Assembly: GCA_003096235.1 (NCBI GenBank)
Contig: PIXT01000179.1
Location: 1-15,133 of the forward strand
Source of the DNA: Candidatus Bathyarchaeum sp.
GTDB taxonomy: Archaea; Thermoproteota; Bathyarchaeia; Bathyarchaeales; Bathyarchaeaceae
Direction: 5' to 3'
Length of the DNA: 15,133 bases
In this document: positions 6,750 to 13,343 of the stretch, piece after piece
Position numbering within the stretch: position 1 is the stretch's first letter
How the letters are laid out: each line of letters opens with the position of its first letter
Notes under the pieces: generated by a model
The model's input: the letters and a program-made list of their open reading frames with translations, nothing else
Databases searched by the model: none
What the model was told of the DNA's origin: nothing
Position numbers and translations under genes: made by a program

Positions 6750-8729
6750 TCAAAAAAGACTGCTCCAAGCCTTTTTAGATAAAACAATCGCTAAACTGGC
6801 AGCCAAAACAAATATCAAAATCAAACCAGACGAAAACTCGGGAATTGTTTCTATTTCCACTGGCTCTATCAGTGGATAGTCGTCTGTGTTGTTGCGGTAA
6901 TCGGAAACTAGGTATGATGTGTCGCCGATTCCGTCATGGTTTGTGTCTGTTCCGTTGTAGTTGTCCCAGTAGTTACCGCCAGACGGGTAATTGTTATCAA
7001 AAATGTGCATTCCATCAGGTATTGGAATATAGCCAACAGCATTTTTTGTGACTTCAACATGTTTTTTATTGTTGACAAAATTGTTGTGATAAACAACATT
7101 GTTTGATGAGCCGACAAAACCTGCTCCCACACCGTTATTTATTATGTTGTTAGTGGTTATTTTGTTGTTAGAAGAATTACTGAAAACCAGTCCATATTTG
7201 CTGTTTTCTGCGATGTTGTTTTCGGTTATGATGTTGCTTGAGGAATTGCTGAGACGCAGTCCATGTTTACTGTTTTCTGCGATGTTGTTGCATGTTATGT
7301 TATTATCTGTTGATTGGTAGAGCCAAACACCCCAATAATTGTGTTTAAGATCATTTTCAAATATATTGTTCAAAGTCGACTGATACAGTTTTACACCAAA
7401 ATAGTTGCCTGTTATCACGGTTTTTGTTATTGTAGAGTTTGTGGTGTAAACAAGAAGCAGCCCGTCATAATTGTTTGAGATTTCAACACCTGCAATTGTT
7501 ACGTTAGTGCAGTTAACCAAAGCCACGTACCCTGCATCTGATGGAACAGATAGGTCATGTTTGTTGACCCAGTAGTAAACTGGTTTATCATCCAAAGTGT
7601 TTGAGGCATCAAAATTTTGAATGAAATGCTCAAGTTCTGAGCCGTTAACCCAGAGATTATACACGTTGTCTGAGATGTCGTTGTCTTTTAGAGTGTTGTT
7701 TGAAGAGGACATGATTTCTAAACCGTGCTTAGTTTCTGATACTTTGTTTGCTAAAATGCGGTTATGGCTGGCATCATCACCTAATCCAATCCCCGAATAG
7801 GTGCTATTTGTTATAGTGTTGTTCTCTATCGTATTGAAGTATGACGAGAGGGTTAATTGGATGCCATTAGAAGTGTCTAAGATGCTGTTACTTGTTATTG
7901 TGTTACCAGAAGCGGAATGAAGCCTTATTCCAAAGTTGCTACGCATACCGTTACCGTCAGCCAGAAATAGGTTGCGAGTTACCCTAATTTTGTTACTAGC
8001 TATCGTGTTGTTGCTGGATTCATAAACTCTTATTCCATAGTAACAGTTTGAAATGCTGTTTTTAGTCAAGTTATTTCCTATTGAAGTGCTCAATAAAACT
8101 CCAAAGCCATAGTCATACTCTGTTATGTTATTTTGTGTAATGCTGTTATAATGAGAATTTTGAAGTTTTATCCCCGCACCATAATATACGGGGTTTGTCC
8201 TTGAACCATAATATAGGGGGTTTATCCCCGAACCATAATAATCAATAGAATTGTCTTCTATCGTGTTTTCTGAAGAATCATAAAGCCAAACAGCAACTCC
8301 ATCAAGTATGAAATTACAGTTTGACACATGGCAGTAACGAACATGAAGCAGGTGAATCCCTCTTCCAATCAAATCAGAGCCAATAACGCTTTTTAGTGTA
8401 AGATTTGTGACACTAACACTATCATGCTCCACCAAAACAGTTGTTCCATTTAGGCTCCAATCTCCAATTATAGTCGTTGTTTCTTTGTCTTCACCAATCA
8501 GCGATAAAGACTTGTCAATAGTCACACTTCCATTGTATGTTCCAGCTTTCACAAAAACTGTGTCACCATCGTTAGCGACATTAATTGCTTCTTGAATGCT
8601 ATCATAGTCATCTGGAACAACAATCATGCTGGCTTCTGCTTTTGCAACATCCATTTTTGGGATTGTCACAAACAATAAGCATGCAATAAGTACCAGACAT
8701 AGGGTGGTCCGTTTCATTGTTGGCGCCAT
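6750..8729 (-). CDS. Secreted NosD-like right-handed beta-helix surface protein with PEF-type anchor
   Basis: A 659-residue protein. The N-terminus (MKRTTLCLVLIACLLFV, from the second ATG at 8717) is a signal peptide ending near DVAKA. Residues about 35-600 are parallel beta-helix coils rich in Asn, with recurring units such as 'SSNNTIxxNxI' and 'NNIAENSKHGL', as in NosD/periplasmic copper-binding-type repeats. 'IPEFSSG', a hydrophobic segment and SKK form the C-terminus: a PEF-like sorting signal with a membrane anchor, of the kind recognised by archaeosortases. It is therefore probably displayed on the cell surface, perhaps binding or cleaving carbohydrate, but no catalytic residues can be named. 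The start is either ATG 8729 or ATG 8717; neither has a clear ribosome binding site. It shares a divergent promoter region with the metallopeptidase-like gene. Confidence 0.85.
   Translation of the reverse strand: MAPTMKRTTLCLVLIACLLFVTIPKMDVAKAEASMIVVPDDYDSIQEAINVANDGDTVFVKAGTYNGSVTIDKSLSLIGEDKETTTIIGDWSLNGTTVLVEHDSVSVTNLTLKSVIGSDLIGRGIHLLHVRYCHVSNCNFILDGVAVWLYDSSENTIEDNSIDYYGSGINPLYYGSRTNPVYYGAGIKLQNSHYNSITQNNITEYDYGFGVLLSTSIGNNLTKNSISNCYYGIRVYESSNNTIASNKIRVTRNLFLADGNGMRSNFGIRLHSASGNTITSNSILDTSNGIQLTLSSYFNTIENNTITNSTYSGIGLGDDASHNRILANKVSETKHGLEIMSSSNNTLKDNDISDNVYNLWVNGSELEHFIQNFDASNTLDDKPVYYWVNKHDLSVPSDAGYVALVNCTNVTIAGVEISNNYDGLLLVYTTNSTITKTVITGNYFGVKLYQSTLNNIFENDLKHNYWGVWLYQSTDNNITCNNIAENSKHGLRLSNSSSNIITENNIAENSKYGLVFSNSSNNKITTNNIINNGVGAGFVGSSNNVVYHNNFVNNKKHVEVTKNAVGYIPIPDGMHIFDNNYPSGGNYWDNYNGTDTNHDGIGDTSYLVSDYRNNTDDYPLIEPVEIETIPEFSSGLILIFVLAASLAIVLSKKAWSSLF
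8178..8242 (-). repeat. 27-bp tandem repeat within the beta-helix gene
   Basis: Two adjacent 27-bp units (8178-8204 and 8205-8231) plus a partial third (8232-8242) share ACCATAATATA and GGGGTTT blocks. They encode three nine-residue units: YYGSGINPL, YYGSRTNPV and YYGAGIKLQ. The in-frame length and high DNA similarity point to a recent slippage or duplication that lengthens one coil or loop of the helix. Confidence 0.75.
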
Positions 8730-8766
8730 TATTTAGCTTCAATGAGACCGCAGAAAAGGGTTTTTA

Positions 8767-8826
8767 TCAAGAAACCTTGACCAAAAAAGTATCAAGTGAA
8801 TAAATATTTAGTCAAGAAACTTTGAC
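8767..8826. promoter_or_regulatory. Promoter of the beta-helix gene with two inverted-repeat operators
   Basis: Two 15-bp direct copies differ at one base: TCAAGAAACCTTGAC (8767-8781) and TCAAGAAACTTTGAC (8812-8826). Each is an inverted repeat TCAAG-4-CTTGA (one mismatch in the second). Between them lies the TATA-like TAAATATTTA (8801-8810). On the minus strand the predicted transcript start falls near 8775, inside the first copy, and the second copy abuts the TATA box on its upstream side. This is the classic layout for repression by a dimeric regulator binding two sites. A candidate TATA box for the plus-strand gene is GAAAATTTAAAG (about 8902-8913). Confidence 0.55.
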
Positions 8827-8933
8827 TACAACATTTACGGGTTCAACAATTCTGCAACAGGGTCAAACAATCTGTGTACAATAGCTGGTGAAGAGATTTT
8901 AGAAAATTTAAAGTGTAGATAAAGGAGTTAACT

Positions 8934-10133
8934 GTGTATCTGTTAGGAGAGGCGTTGAATCTGGAAAAGAAAAAAACGGTTTTTGTTGTATGCCTCATTG
9001 TTGTTATTCTTGCAAGTGTTTTTAGTGCATGGATGCTGCTGGGTAACAATCGTCCTCACGGTGAAGAATACAAGGCTTTAGCTGAACAGTTGCTCGGTGA
9101 AGCAAGGCACGAATTTGAGGCGATTAGAGGGGATTGTGTTCAGGAAGTAGTTCTTGAGGTAGTTAACGAAAGCTGGGTGATCGAAAACTGGGGCGTAGCC
9201 TACATCGACCCTGAAGAAGTAACTATGGAAGAAAACATCTACAAGACGTTATTCATGATCGATCAGGATGTCAATTTGACTGAAGTGAAGCTTGAGTGGA
9301 CTGGAATGTTTCATGCTGCAAAGTGGAAAGGCAAAATCTATGTTGTTGAAGAAAACTTTGACATAACTAACGAGTTTAAAGCAACATCAACTTTTGTTCA
9401 TGAGTTAACCCACATCATGCAAGATGATTATTCTCTTCCCAGAAGAACAACATTTGATGGCACCAAAGCCCTAAGTGCATTAAAGGAGGGGGATGCTACA
9501 TTGATGGCTGATACGTTCAAAAACGGTGGAGTTGTACCTCCTTCAGCGGAAGTTGTTACTTCTAGTTCATCACGGATTCCAGAATCTATTAACAACCTTA
9601 ACAGGTTTGTATACCGTTATGGCGTAGAATTCGTTAAGGTCTTGTACAATCATGATGAGGGCGGCTGGGATGCAGTTACTGAAGCGTACAAAAATTTGCC
9701 TAACACGACCGAGCAGATAATGCATCCCCAAAAATACTTCAATCAAGAAAGTGCAGTGCCTGTTGAATCTGCTCCAGTGACTGCTGATTGGAATCTGACA
9801 ATGACCGATTGTTTCGGGGAATACTTTGTTCTGGTTATGTTGGATCACTGGATTTCCGTTGATGATGCCGAGTTGGCGGCTGAAGGCTGGGGCGGCGATG
9901 TCTTCAATTACTACAAGAATGGTGATGATTTTCTATTTACTTGGGATATTGTTTGGGATTCTAATGAAGACGCCTACGACTTTTATGATGCCTTTCAGGA
10001 CATGATGGATAAAACACCTGCAAATAACATAACAGACGACTGCTGGTTTGCTTATGGGCGATACCTTTCGATTCAATGCAACGAAAACGCAACATTGATA
10101 GTTAGTTCAGCTAACGAGATGCTAGTTCAATAA
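8934..10133 (+). CDS. Membrane-anchored HExxH putative zinc metallopeptidase
   Basis: A 399-residue protein. Residues about 15-37 (VFVVCLIVVILASVFSAWML) are a single N-terminal membrane segment or uncleaved signal anchor, so the rest is outside the cell. H156-E-L-T-H160, followed by 'IMQDDYSL', is a zinc-binding HExxH helix. E185 in KEGDATLMAD is a good candidate for the third ligand, giving a gluzincin-like arrangement. I recognise the pattern 'HELTH..QDxxx ... ALxEGDAT' from uncharacterised bacterial and archaeal proteins but cannot name a peptidase family. The C-terminal half is rich in acidic and aromatic residues. The start is GTG 8934, with AAAGGAG six bases before it. A TTG at 8955, with GGAG before it, is an alternative that would keep the anchor. 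Its substrate is unknown; the divergent beta-helix surface protein is one possibility. Confidence 0.7.
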   Translation: MYLLGEALNLEKKKTVFVVCLIVVILASVFSAWMLLGNNRPHGEEYKALAEQLLGEARHEFEAIRGDCVQEVVLEVVNESWVIENWGVAYIDPEEVTMEENIYKTLFMIDQDVNLTEVKLEWTGMFHAAKWKGKIYVVEENFDITNEFKATSTFVHELTHIMQDDYSLPRRTTFDGTKALSALKEGDATLMADTFKNGGVVPPSAEVVTSSSSRIPESINNLNRFVYRYGVEFVKVLYNHDEGGWDAVTEAYKNLPNTTEQIMHPQKYFNQESAVPVESAPVTADWNLTMTDCFGEYFVLVMLDHWISVDDAELAAEGWGGDVFNYYKNGDDFLFTWDIVWDSNEDAYDFYDAFQDMMDKTPANNITDDCWFAYGRYLSIQCNENATLIVSSANEMLVQ

Positions 10134-10150
10134 CTGTTTCTTGGCTAAAA

Positions 10151-10159
10151 TTGTTATAT
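10151..10159 (+). promoter_or_regulatory. Possible TATA box of the HEAT-like gene
   Basis: GTTATATGC precedes the ATG at 10200 by about 40 bases. A purine-rich GCAGGAGA (10185-10192) lies eight bases before the ATG as the ribosome binding site. Both fit an independently transcribed gene. Confidence 0.35.
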
Positions 10160-10199
10160 GCCATTTTGGTTATAGAAATCCACGCAGGAGACACGGGCA

Positions 10200-10856
10200 A
10201 TGAGTAAAAAAGATGACTTTTCTGAGTTAGCTCAAGCCCTTATAGACAAAACAATTACTAAAAAACAGCTTCTTGAAAGGGCACGGCAAGATTTTAGCCT
10301 GATTCCACTGCTGCTAGAGGGTGTTGGTTCTCCGAAGGCTACTGTTAGGTACGGCTGTTCAAAGGTGTTGATGGACCTAAGCGAAGAGTGTCCGCAAAAG
10401 CTGTATCCACACATTGACTTGTTCGTTGATTTGCTGGACAGCAAATACCGTATCCTAACTTGGAATGCTTTGGCTATAATTGCGAATTTGACTCGTGTTG
10501 ATGTAGACAAGAAGTTTGATGCCGTTTTTGATAAGTATTACAGCTTTTTAGATAACGACTACATGGTTACGGTTGCTAATGTTGTTGGCAGCTCAGCTAC
10601 GATTGCATTGGCGAAGCCCTATCTTATAGATAAGATTGTGGATGAATTGCTGAAAGTGCAATATCTTTCTATGACTCCTCATTTGACTGAAGAGTGTAAA
10701 AGGGTCATTGCCCAGAAAACAATCCAATCTTTTGGTTTATTTTTTGACAAAATCGGTCAGAAAGAGAAAGTTTTGTCGTTTGTTAGAGCATGCGTTGATA
10801 GTCCACGAGAAAAGCTCAGAACAACAGCAGAAGGCTTTCTAGAAAAATGGAGCTAA
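10200..10856 (+). CDS. HEAT-repeat-like alpha-helical protein, function unknown
   Basis: A 218-residue soluble protein predicted to be all helical. Several helix pairs resemble HEAT repeats, for example 'SPKATVRYGCSKVLMDLSE' (about 43-62), 'SKYRILTWNALAIIANLTR' (about 80-98) and 'SPREKLRTTAEGFLEKWS' at the C-terminus. The N-terminal region (KKDDFSELAQALIDKTITKK) is a charged helical cap. No catalytic motif, signal peptide or membrane segment is visible. Such proteins usually serve as protein-binding scaffolds. It stands alone, with 66 bases before it and 178 after it, and context gives no function. A T-run (about 10892-10898) downstream may end the transcript. Confidence 0.75.
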   Translation: MSKKDDFSELAQALIDKTITKKQLLERARQDFSLIPLLLEGVGSPKATVRYGCSKVLMDLSEECPQKLYPHIDLFVDLLDSKYRILTWNALAIIANLTRVDVDKKFDAVFDKYYSFLDNDYMVTVANVVGSSATIALAKPYLIDKIVDELLKVQYLSMTPHLTEECKRVIAQKTIQSFGLFFDKIGQKEKVLSFVRACVDSPREKLRTTAEGFLEKWS

Positions 10857-11000
10857 GACCGATTTACCTCAGGTTAATCTTGTGCTGAACAGGTTTTTTT
10901 CTTGTAGGGCAATTAAATTCAATTAGATTTTGTAACTGTATTTGTGTATCACATGTCTACAAAAACTGGATTATACGTTCGCAAGTCTTTTTTATATTCA

Positions 11001-11009
11001 CTATATATT
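11001..11009 (+). promoter_or_regulatory. TATA box of the 39-residue gene
   Basis: CTATATATT is the best TATA match in 10857-11034 and lies 26 bases before the ATG at 11035, which predicts a leaderless or nearly leaderless mRNA. Confidence 0.45.
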
Positions 11010-11034
11010 CTATGTAGATTGGGAGCCTTCCGGA

Positions 11035-11154
11035 ATGAAAGTTAAACCATCTTTCAAGCTTCTGCTAAAACAGAGGGGATACTCCGAGGACGCAATTAAG
11101 AAGCTTTGGACATGGTACGATTATTCAGAGAGAAAAGGCGTCGCCAGTTTCTAG
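11035..11154 (+). CDS. 39-residue conserved-looking small protein
   Basis: The ATG at 11035 gives a 39-residue basic protein beginning MKVKPSFKLLLKQRGYSEDA and ending in KGVASF. A longer reading starts at 10942, but its extra residues (CITCLQKLDYTFASLFYIHY) look like translated promoter DNA, and the TATA box at 11001 lies within it, so the short form is preferred. 'GYSEDAIKKLWTWYD' looks like one amphipathic helix with conserved aromatics. I recall similar short proteins with a GYS...WxWY core in several archaea, but no function is known to me. It lies about 100 bases before the PLP-fold fusion gene. Real or not can be judged by conservation. Confidence 0.6.
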   Translation: MKVKPSFKLLLKQRGYSEDAIKKLWTWYDYSERKGVASF

Positions 11155-11193
11155 TCAAGCACTTAGTTTTCATGTTGTCTTGTAAACTGCCTT

Positions 11194-11226
11194 CTTTATG
11201 CACTAAGCTTTGCTTCAGCTTTGCTG
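11194..11226 (+). promoter_or_regulatory. Promoter with two abutting 11-bp palindromes before the PLP-fold/winged-helix gene
   Basis: AAGC-TTT-GCTT (11205-11215) and CAGC-TTT-GCTG (11216-11226) are both perfect palindromes with the same AGC-TTT-GCT core, set end to end with an 11-bp period so they fall on the same DNA face. A weak TATA-like TTTATG (11194-11199) sits just upstream, so transcription would begin near the second palindrome. This is a strong operator-like pattern; binding by the adjacent gene product is inference. Confidence 0.6.
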
Positions 11227-11253
11227 ATTTGTTTCTAGGCAACCGATAAAAAG

Positions 11254-12702
11254 ATGGAAAGCAATCTTTTCGTTAGAGCGGGAGTTCAATTTGATATGAG
11301 TGTTCTGCAGTGCAGTCAATGTTCGTCTCTTTTCTCGCCTTTTCCGCCAAAACACAAATGTGAAAACTGTGGAAGCCTCCTTGACTATGCCTACGATTTT
11401 GAGCAACTCAAAGACGCTGTTCTTCCTAAACCATTCACGTTTTGGAAATTCAAGTCATATTTACCTGCAGTCAACAATGTTGTGACTTTGGGTGAAGGCG
11501 GAACACCCTTGCATACGGCTGAGCGTTTATCCAAAGAACTTGGGTTGAAGAACCTGTATTTGAAGGATGAAACCCGCAATCCAACAAACTCGTTCAGGGA
11601 TAGGTGTGCAGCTTTGATGGTTTCGAATGCTCTGGATTATGAGCACGATTCTGTTATTTGTGCGTCTAACGGGAACATGGGGGCTTCTATGGCTGCGTAC
11701 TGTGCCAAATCTGGATTAACCTGTCATGTTATTGTTCCAAAAATGGTTGATGTTGGCAAATTGGCTCAGATGATGATTTATGATGCAGTAATTGAGGAGT
11801 ATGGCGAAACTGTTGACGAATCCATTGTTCGGGCAGAGTCTTTGGCAGAGGAGACAGGTTGGTATCAAGCCACCGCAGATTTTAATCCCTTGACTGTTGA
11901 AGCGGAGAAGACGATCAGTTATGAGGTTGTGGAGCAGTTCGGAGTTCCTGACTGCTTTGTTGTTTCTATGGGTAGTGGCGGAACAATTTATTCGCTCTGG
12001 AAGGGCTTTAAGGACCTGCAAGCTCTACACAAGATCGATAAGATTCCACGGATGATTGGGGTTCAGGCTAGTGGATGTGCACCTATTGTTGAAGGCTTCA
12101 CTGATGATGAAGTAGATACAACAGCAGATGGTTATGGGTCGTATACTCGTGCTTTGGGAATATTTGTGCGTAATCCCGTGAATGGAAGTAAAGCTCTTGG
12201 TGCCATAAATGATTCTGGCGGTGCGGCTGTTTCTGTGGATGATTCCGAGATTTTTGTTGCTGAACAGGAAATCGCCCGTCTTGAGGGTCTATTTGCTGAG
12301 CCGTCAAGTTCTGCTACTATTGCAGCACTCAAAAAATTGCGTGGTCAGGGTGTGGTTGATGCTGATGAGTCGGTTGTGTGTCTTATGACTGGGAGTGGTT
12401 TGAAGGCGACGGATGTGCTTCAGGCGTTGGCGAAGAAGCGTAAGACCGCTGGGGTTGGTTCGGAGTTGAGTACGAAAGAGAAGATTTTGCGGATTTTGAG
12501 CAGCGAAGACACGTATGGTTATGATTTATGGAAAAAGATTGGGAAGACTATGACCAGAGCCGCTATCTATCAGCATTTAAACGATCTTTCTAGGAGGGGG
12601 GCTGTGACTTCGTATAGTAGGGATGGAAGAAAATATTTCAGGATTACAGAGCGGGGAACAAGGGCTTTGCTTGCTCTGGATGATTTGAAGATGTTGCTTT
12701 GA
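11254..12702 (+). CDS. Threonine-synthase-fold protein lacking the PLP lysine, fused to a C-terminal winged helix
   Basis: A 482-residue protein. C20/C23 and C36/C39 form a zinc ribbon, as in many threonine synthases. Residues about 60-395 are a fold-type II PLP-enzyme core: 'LGEGGTPLHTAERLSKELG' (79-97), 'ASNGNMGAS' (137-145), the phosphate-binding MGSGGT (239-244) and 'MTGSGLKATD' (378-387). At the motif usually read NPTGSFKDRG, this protein has NPTNSFRDRC: the Schiff-base Lys is Arg115 (AGG at 11596-11598). Residues about 405-482 are a winged helix of PadR/ArsR style ('TRAAIYQHLNDLSRRGAV', then a wing with RKYFRITERG). So it may still bind PLP or an amino acid but should not perform normal PLP chemistry. 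I infer a ligand-sensing regulator. An alternative start is ATG 11296, with CGGGAG about 11 bases before it. Confidence 0.85.
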   Translation: MESNLFVRAGVQFDMSVLQCSQCSSLFSPFPPKHKCENCGSLLDYAYDFEQLKDAVLPKPFTFWKFKSYLPAVNNVVTLGEGGTPLHTAERLSKELGLKNLYLKDETRNPTNSFRDRCAALMVSNALDYEHDSVICASNGNMGASMAAYCAKSGLTCHVIVPKMVDVGKLAQMMIYDAVIEEYGETVDESIVRAESLAEETGWYQATADFNPLTVEAEKTISYEVVEQFGVPDCFVVSMGSGGTIYSLWKGFKDLQALHKIDKIPRMIGVQASGCAPIVEGFTDDEVDTTADGYGSYTRALGIFVRNPVNGSKALGAINDSGGAAVSVDDSEIFVAEQEIARLEGLFAEPSSSATIAALKKLRGQGVVDADESVVCLMTGSGLKATDVLQALAKKRKTAGVGSELSTKEKILRILSSEDTYGYDLWKKIGKTMTRAAIYQHLNDLSRRGAVTSYSRDGRKYFRITERGTRALLALDDLKMLL

Positions 12703-12711
12703 GTCAGAAAG

Positions 12712-12734
12712 TTTTTAATAGTAAAGTTATAACT
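12712..12734 (+). promoter_or_regulatory. Promoter of the ECF S-component gene with a 10-bp palindrome
   Basis: The TATA-like TTTTTAATA (12712-12720) is followed by a perfect palindrome AGTTATAACT (12725-12734) before the GTG at 12746. The spacing predicts a very short leader. A copy of the upstream operator core (GGGCTTTGCTT, 12662-12672, nine of eleven bases equal to 11205-11215) lies 50 bases before this TATA, inside the end of the previous gene; that may be chance. Confidence 0.35.
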
Positions 12735-12745
12735 ATACCATCTAC

Positions 12746-13264
12746 GTGAGTCTGGTGACCAAGAAACAAAAAACAGTAATCCAGATTTCCTTGATGGCAG
12801 TCATGTCTGCACTGGCAGCCGTGGGAACCCTAATCATACAAATCCCTAACGGCATGGGCGGATACTTTAACGTTGGAGACGTCATGATTTTTGTTTCCGC
12901 ATTAACTTTCAGCCCACTCGTCGGCGGTGTCGCAGGAGGATTAGGCTCAGCCCTTGCAGATGCGCTAATGGGATATCTAGTCTTTGCGCCTGCAACTTTA
13001 GTCATCAAAGGCTTAGAGGGTTCACTTGCAGGAGCGATTACTAACAAGAAAAGTGTTTTTCGTGATGTTTTTGCAGTCGTTGCAGCTGGAGCAGAGATGG
13101 TTATCGGGTATTTCTTGTTTGAATTGTTTGTGTTACAGTGGGGGTTAAGTTTATCGTTGGCAGAAATCCCCATGAATATTGCTCAGGTTGCTGTAGGTGG
13201 ACTTGTTGGAATTCCTGTTGCTCTTATTTTGCGTAGGCGACTTCCAGAACTTCTTAGAGACTAA
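12746..13264 (+). CDS. ECF transporter substrate-binding (S) component, vitamin type
   Basis: A 172-residue membrane protein with five to six hydrophobic segments, the usual size of an ECF S component. 'ALAAVGTLIIQIP', 'YFNVGDVMIFVSALTFSP', 'GGVAGGLGSALADALMGYLV' and 'TLVIKGLEGSLAGA' follow the pattern of the ECF_trS/HmpT-like family, whose members bind vitamins or their precursors (hydroxymethylpyrimidine, thiamine, pyridoxine, riboflavin). The exact vitamin cannot be read from the sequence. The energising ATPases and T component are not in the window and are presumably shared and encoded elsewhere. The start is GTG 12746; GTG 12755 is an alternative. It lies 43 bases after the PLP-fold regulator-like gene in the same direction, with its own likely promoter. 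Confidence 0.85.
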   Translation: MSLVTKKQKTVIQISLMAVMSALAAVGTLIIQIPNGMGGYFNVGDVMIFVSALTFSPLVGGVAGGLGSALADALMGYLVFAPATLVIKGLEGSLAGAITNKKSVFRDVFAVVAAGAEMVIGYFLFELFVLQWGLSLSLAEIPMNIAQVAVGGLVGIPVALILRRRLPELLRD

Positions 13265-13265
13265 A

Positions 13266-13304
13266 GTGTGCGTAAACATTTTTACAGAGCGCATACAGTT
13301 TTTT
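13266..13304 (+). terminator. Hairpin plus T-run terminator after the ECF gene
   Basis: GTGTGCG (13266-13272) pairs with CGCATAC (13290-13296) through seven pairs, one of them G-T. Inner TAAA/TTTA pairing is possible. A run of six T follows at 13299-13304. It begins two bases after the stop codon and separates this gene from the NAD kinase gene. Confidence 0.5.
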
Positions 13305-13343
13305 AGTCTCTATATGTAGAACGTTAAGGCGGACTGGTGAATC

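Noticed and set aside
7201..7320. Repeated DNA segments in the beta-helix gene resembling a CRISPR-like array
   Set aside because: The repeats are the in-frame coil repeats of the protein (NNIAENSK...GL...SNSS), with no unique spacers between identical short repeats.
10942..11034. N-terminal extension of the 39-residue protein
   Set aside because: The extension translates the AT-rich promoter including the TATA box; the conserved-looking part begins at the ATG at 11035.
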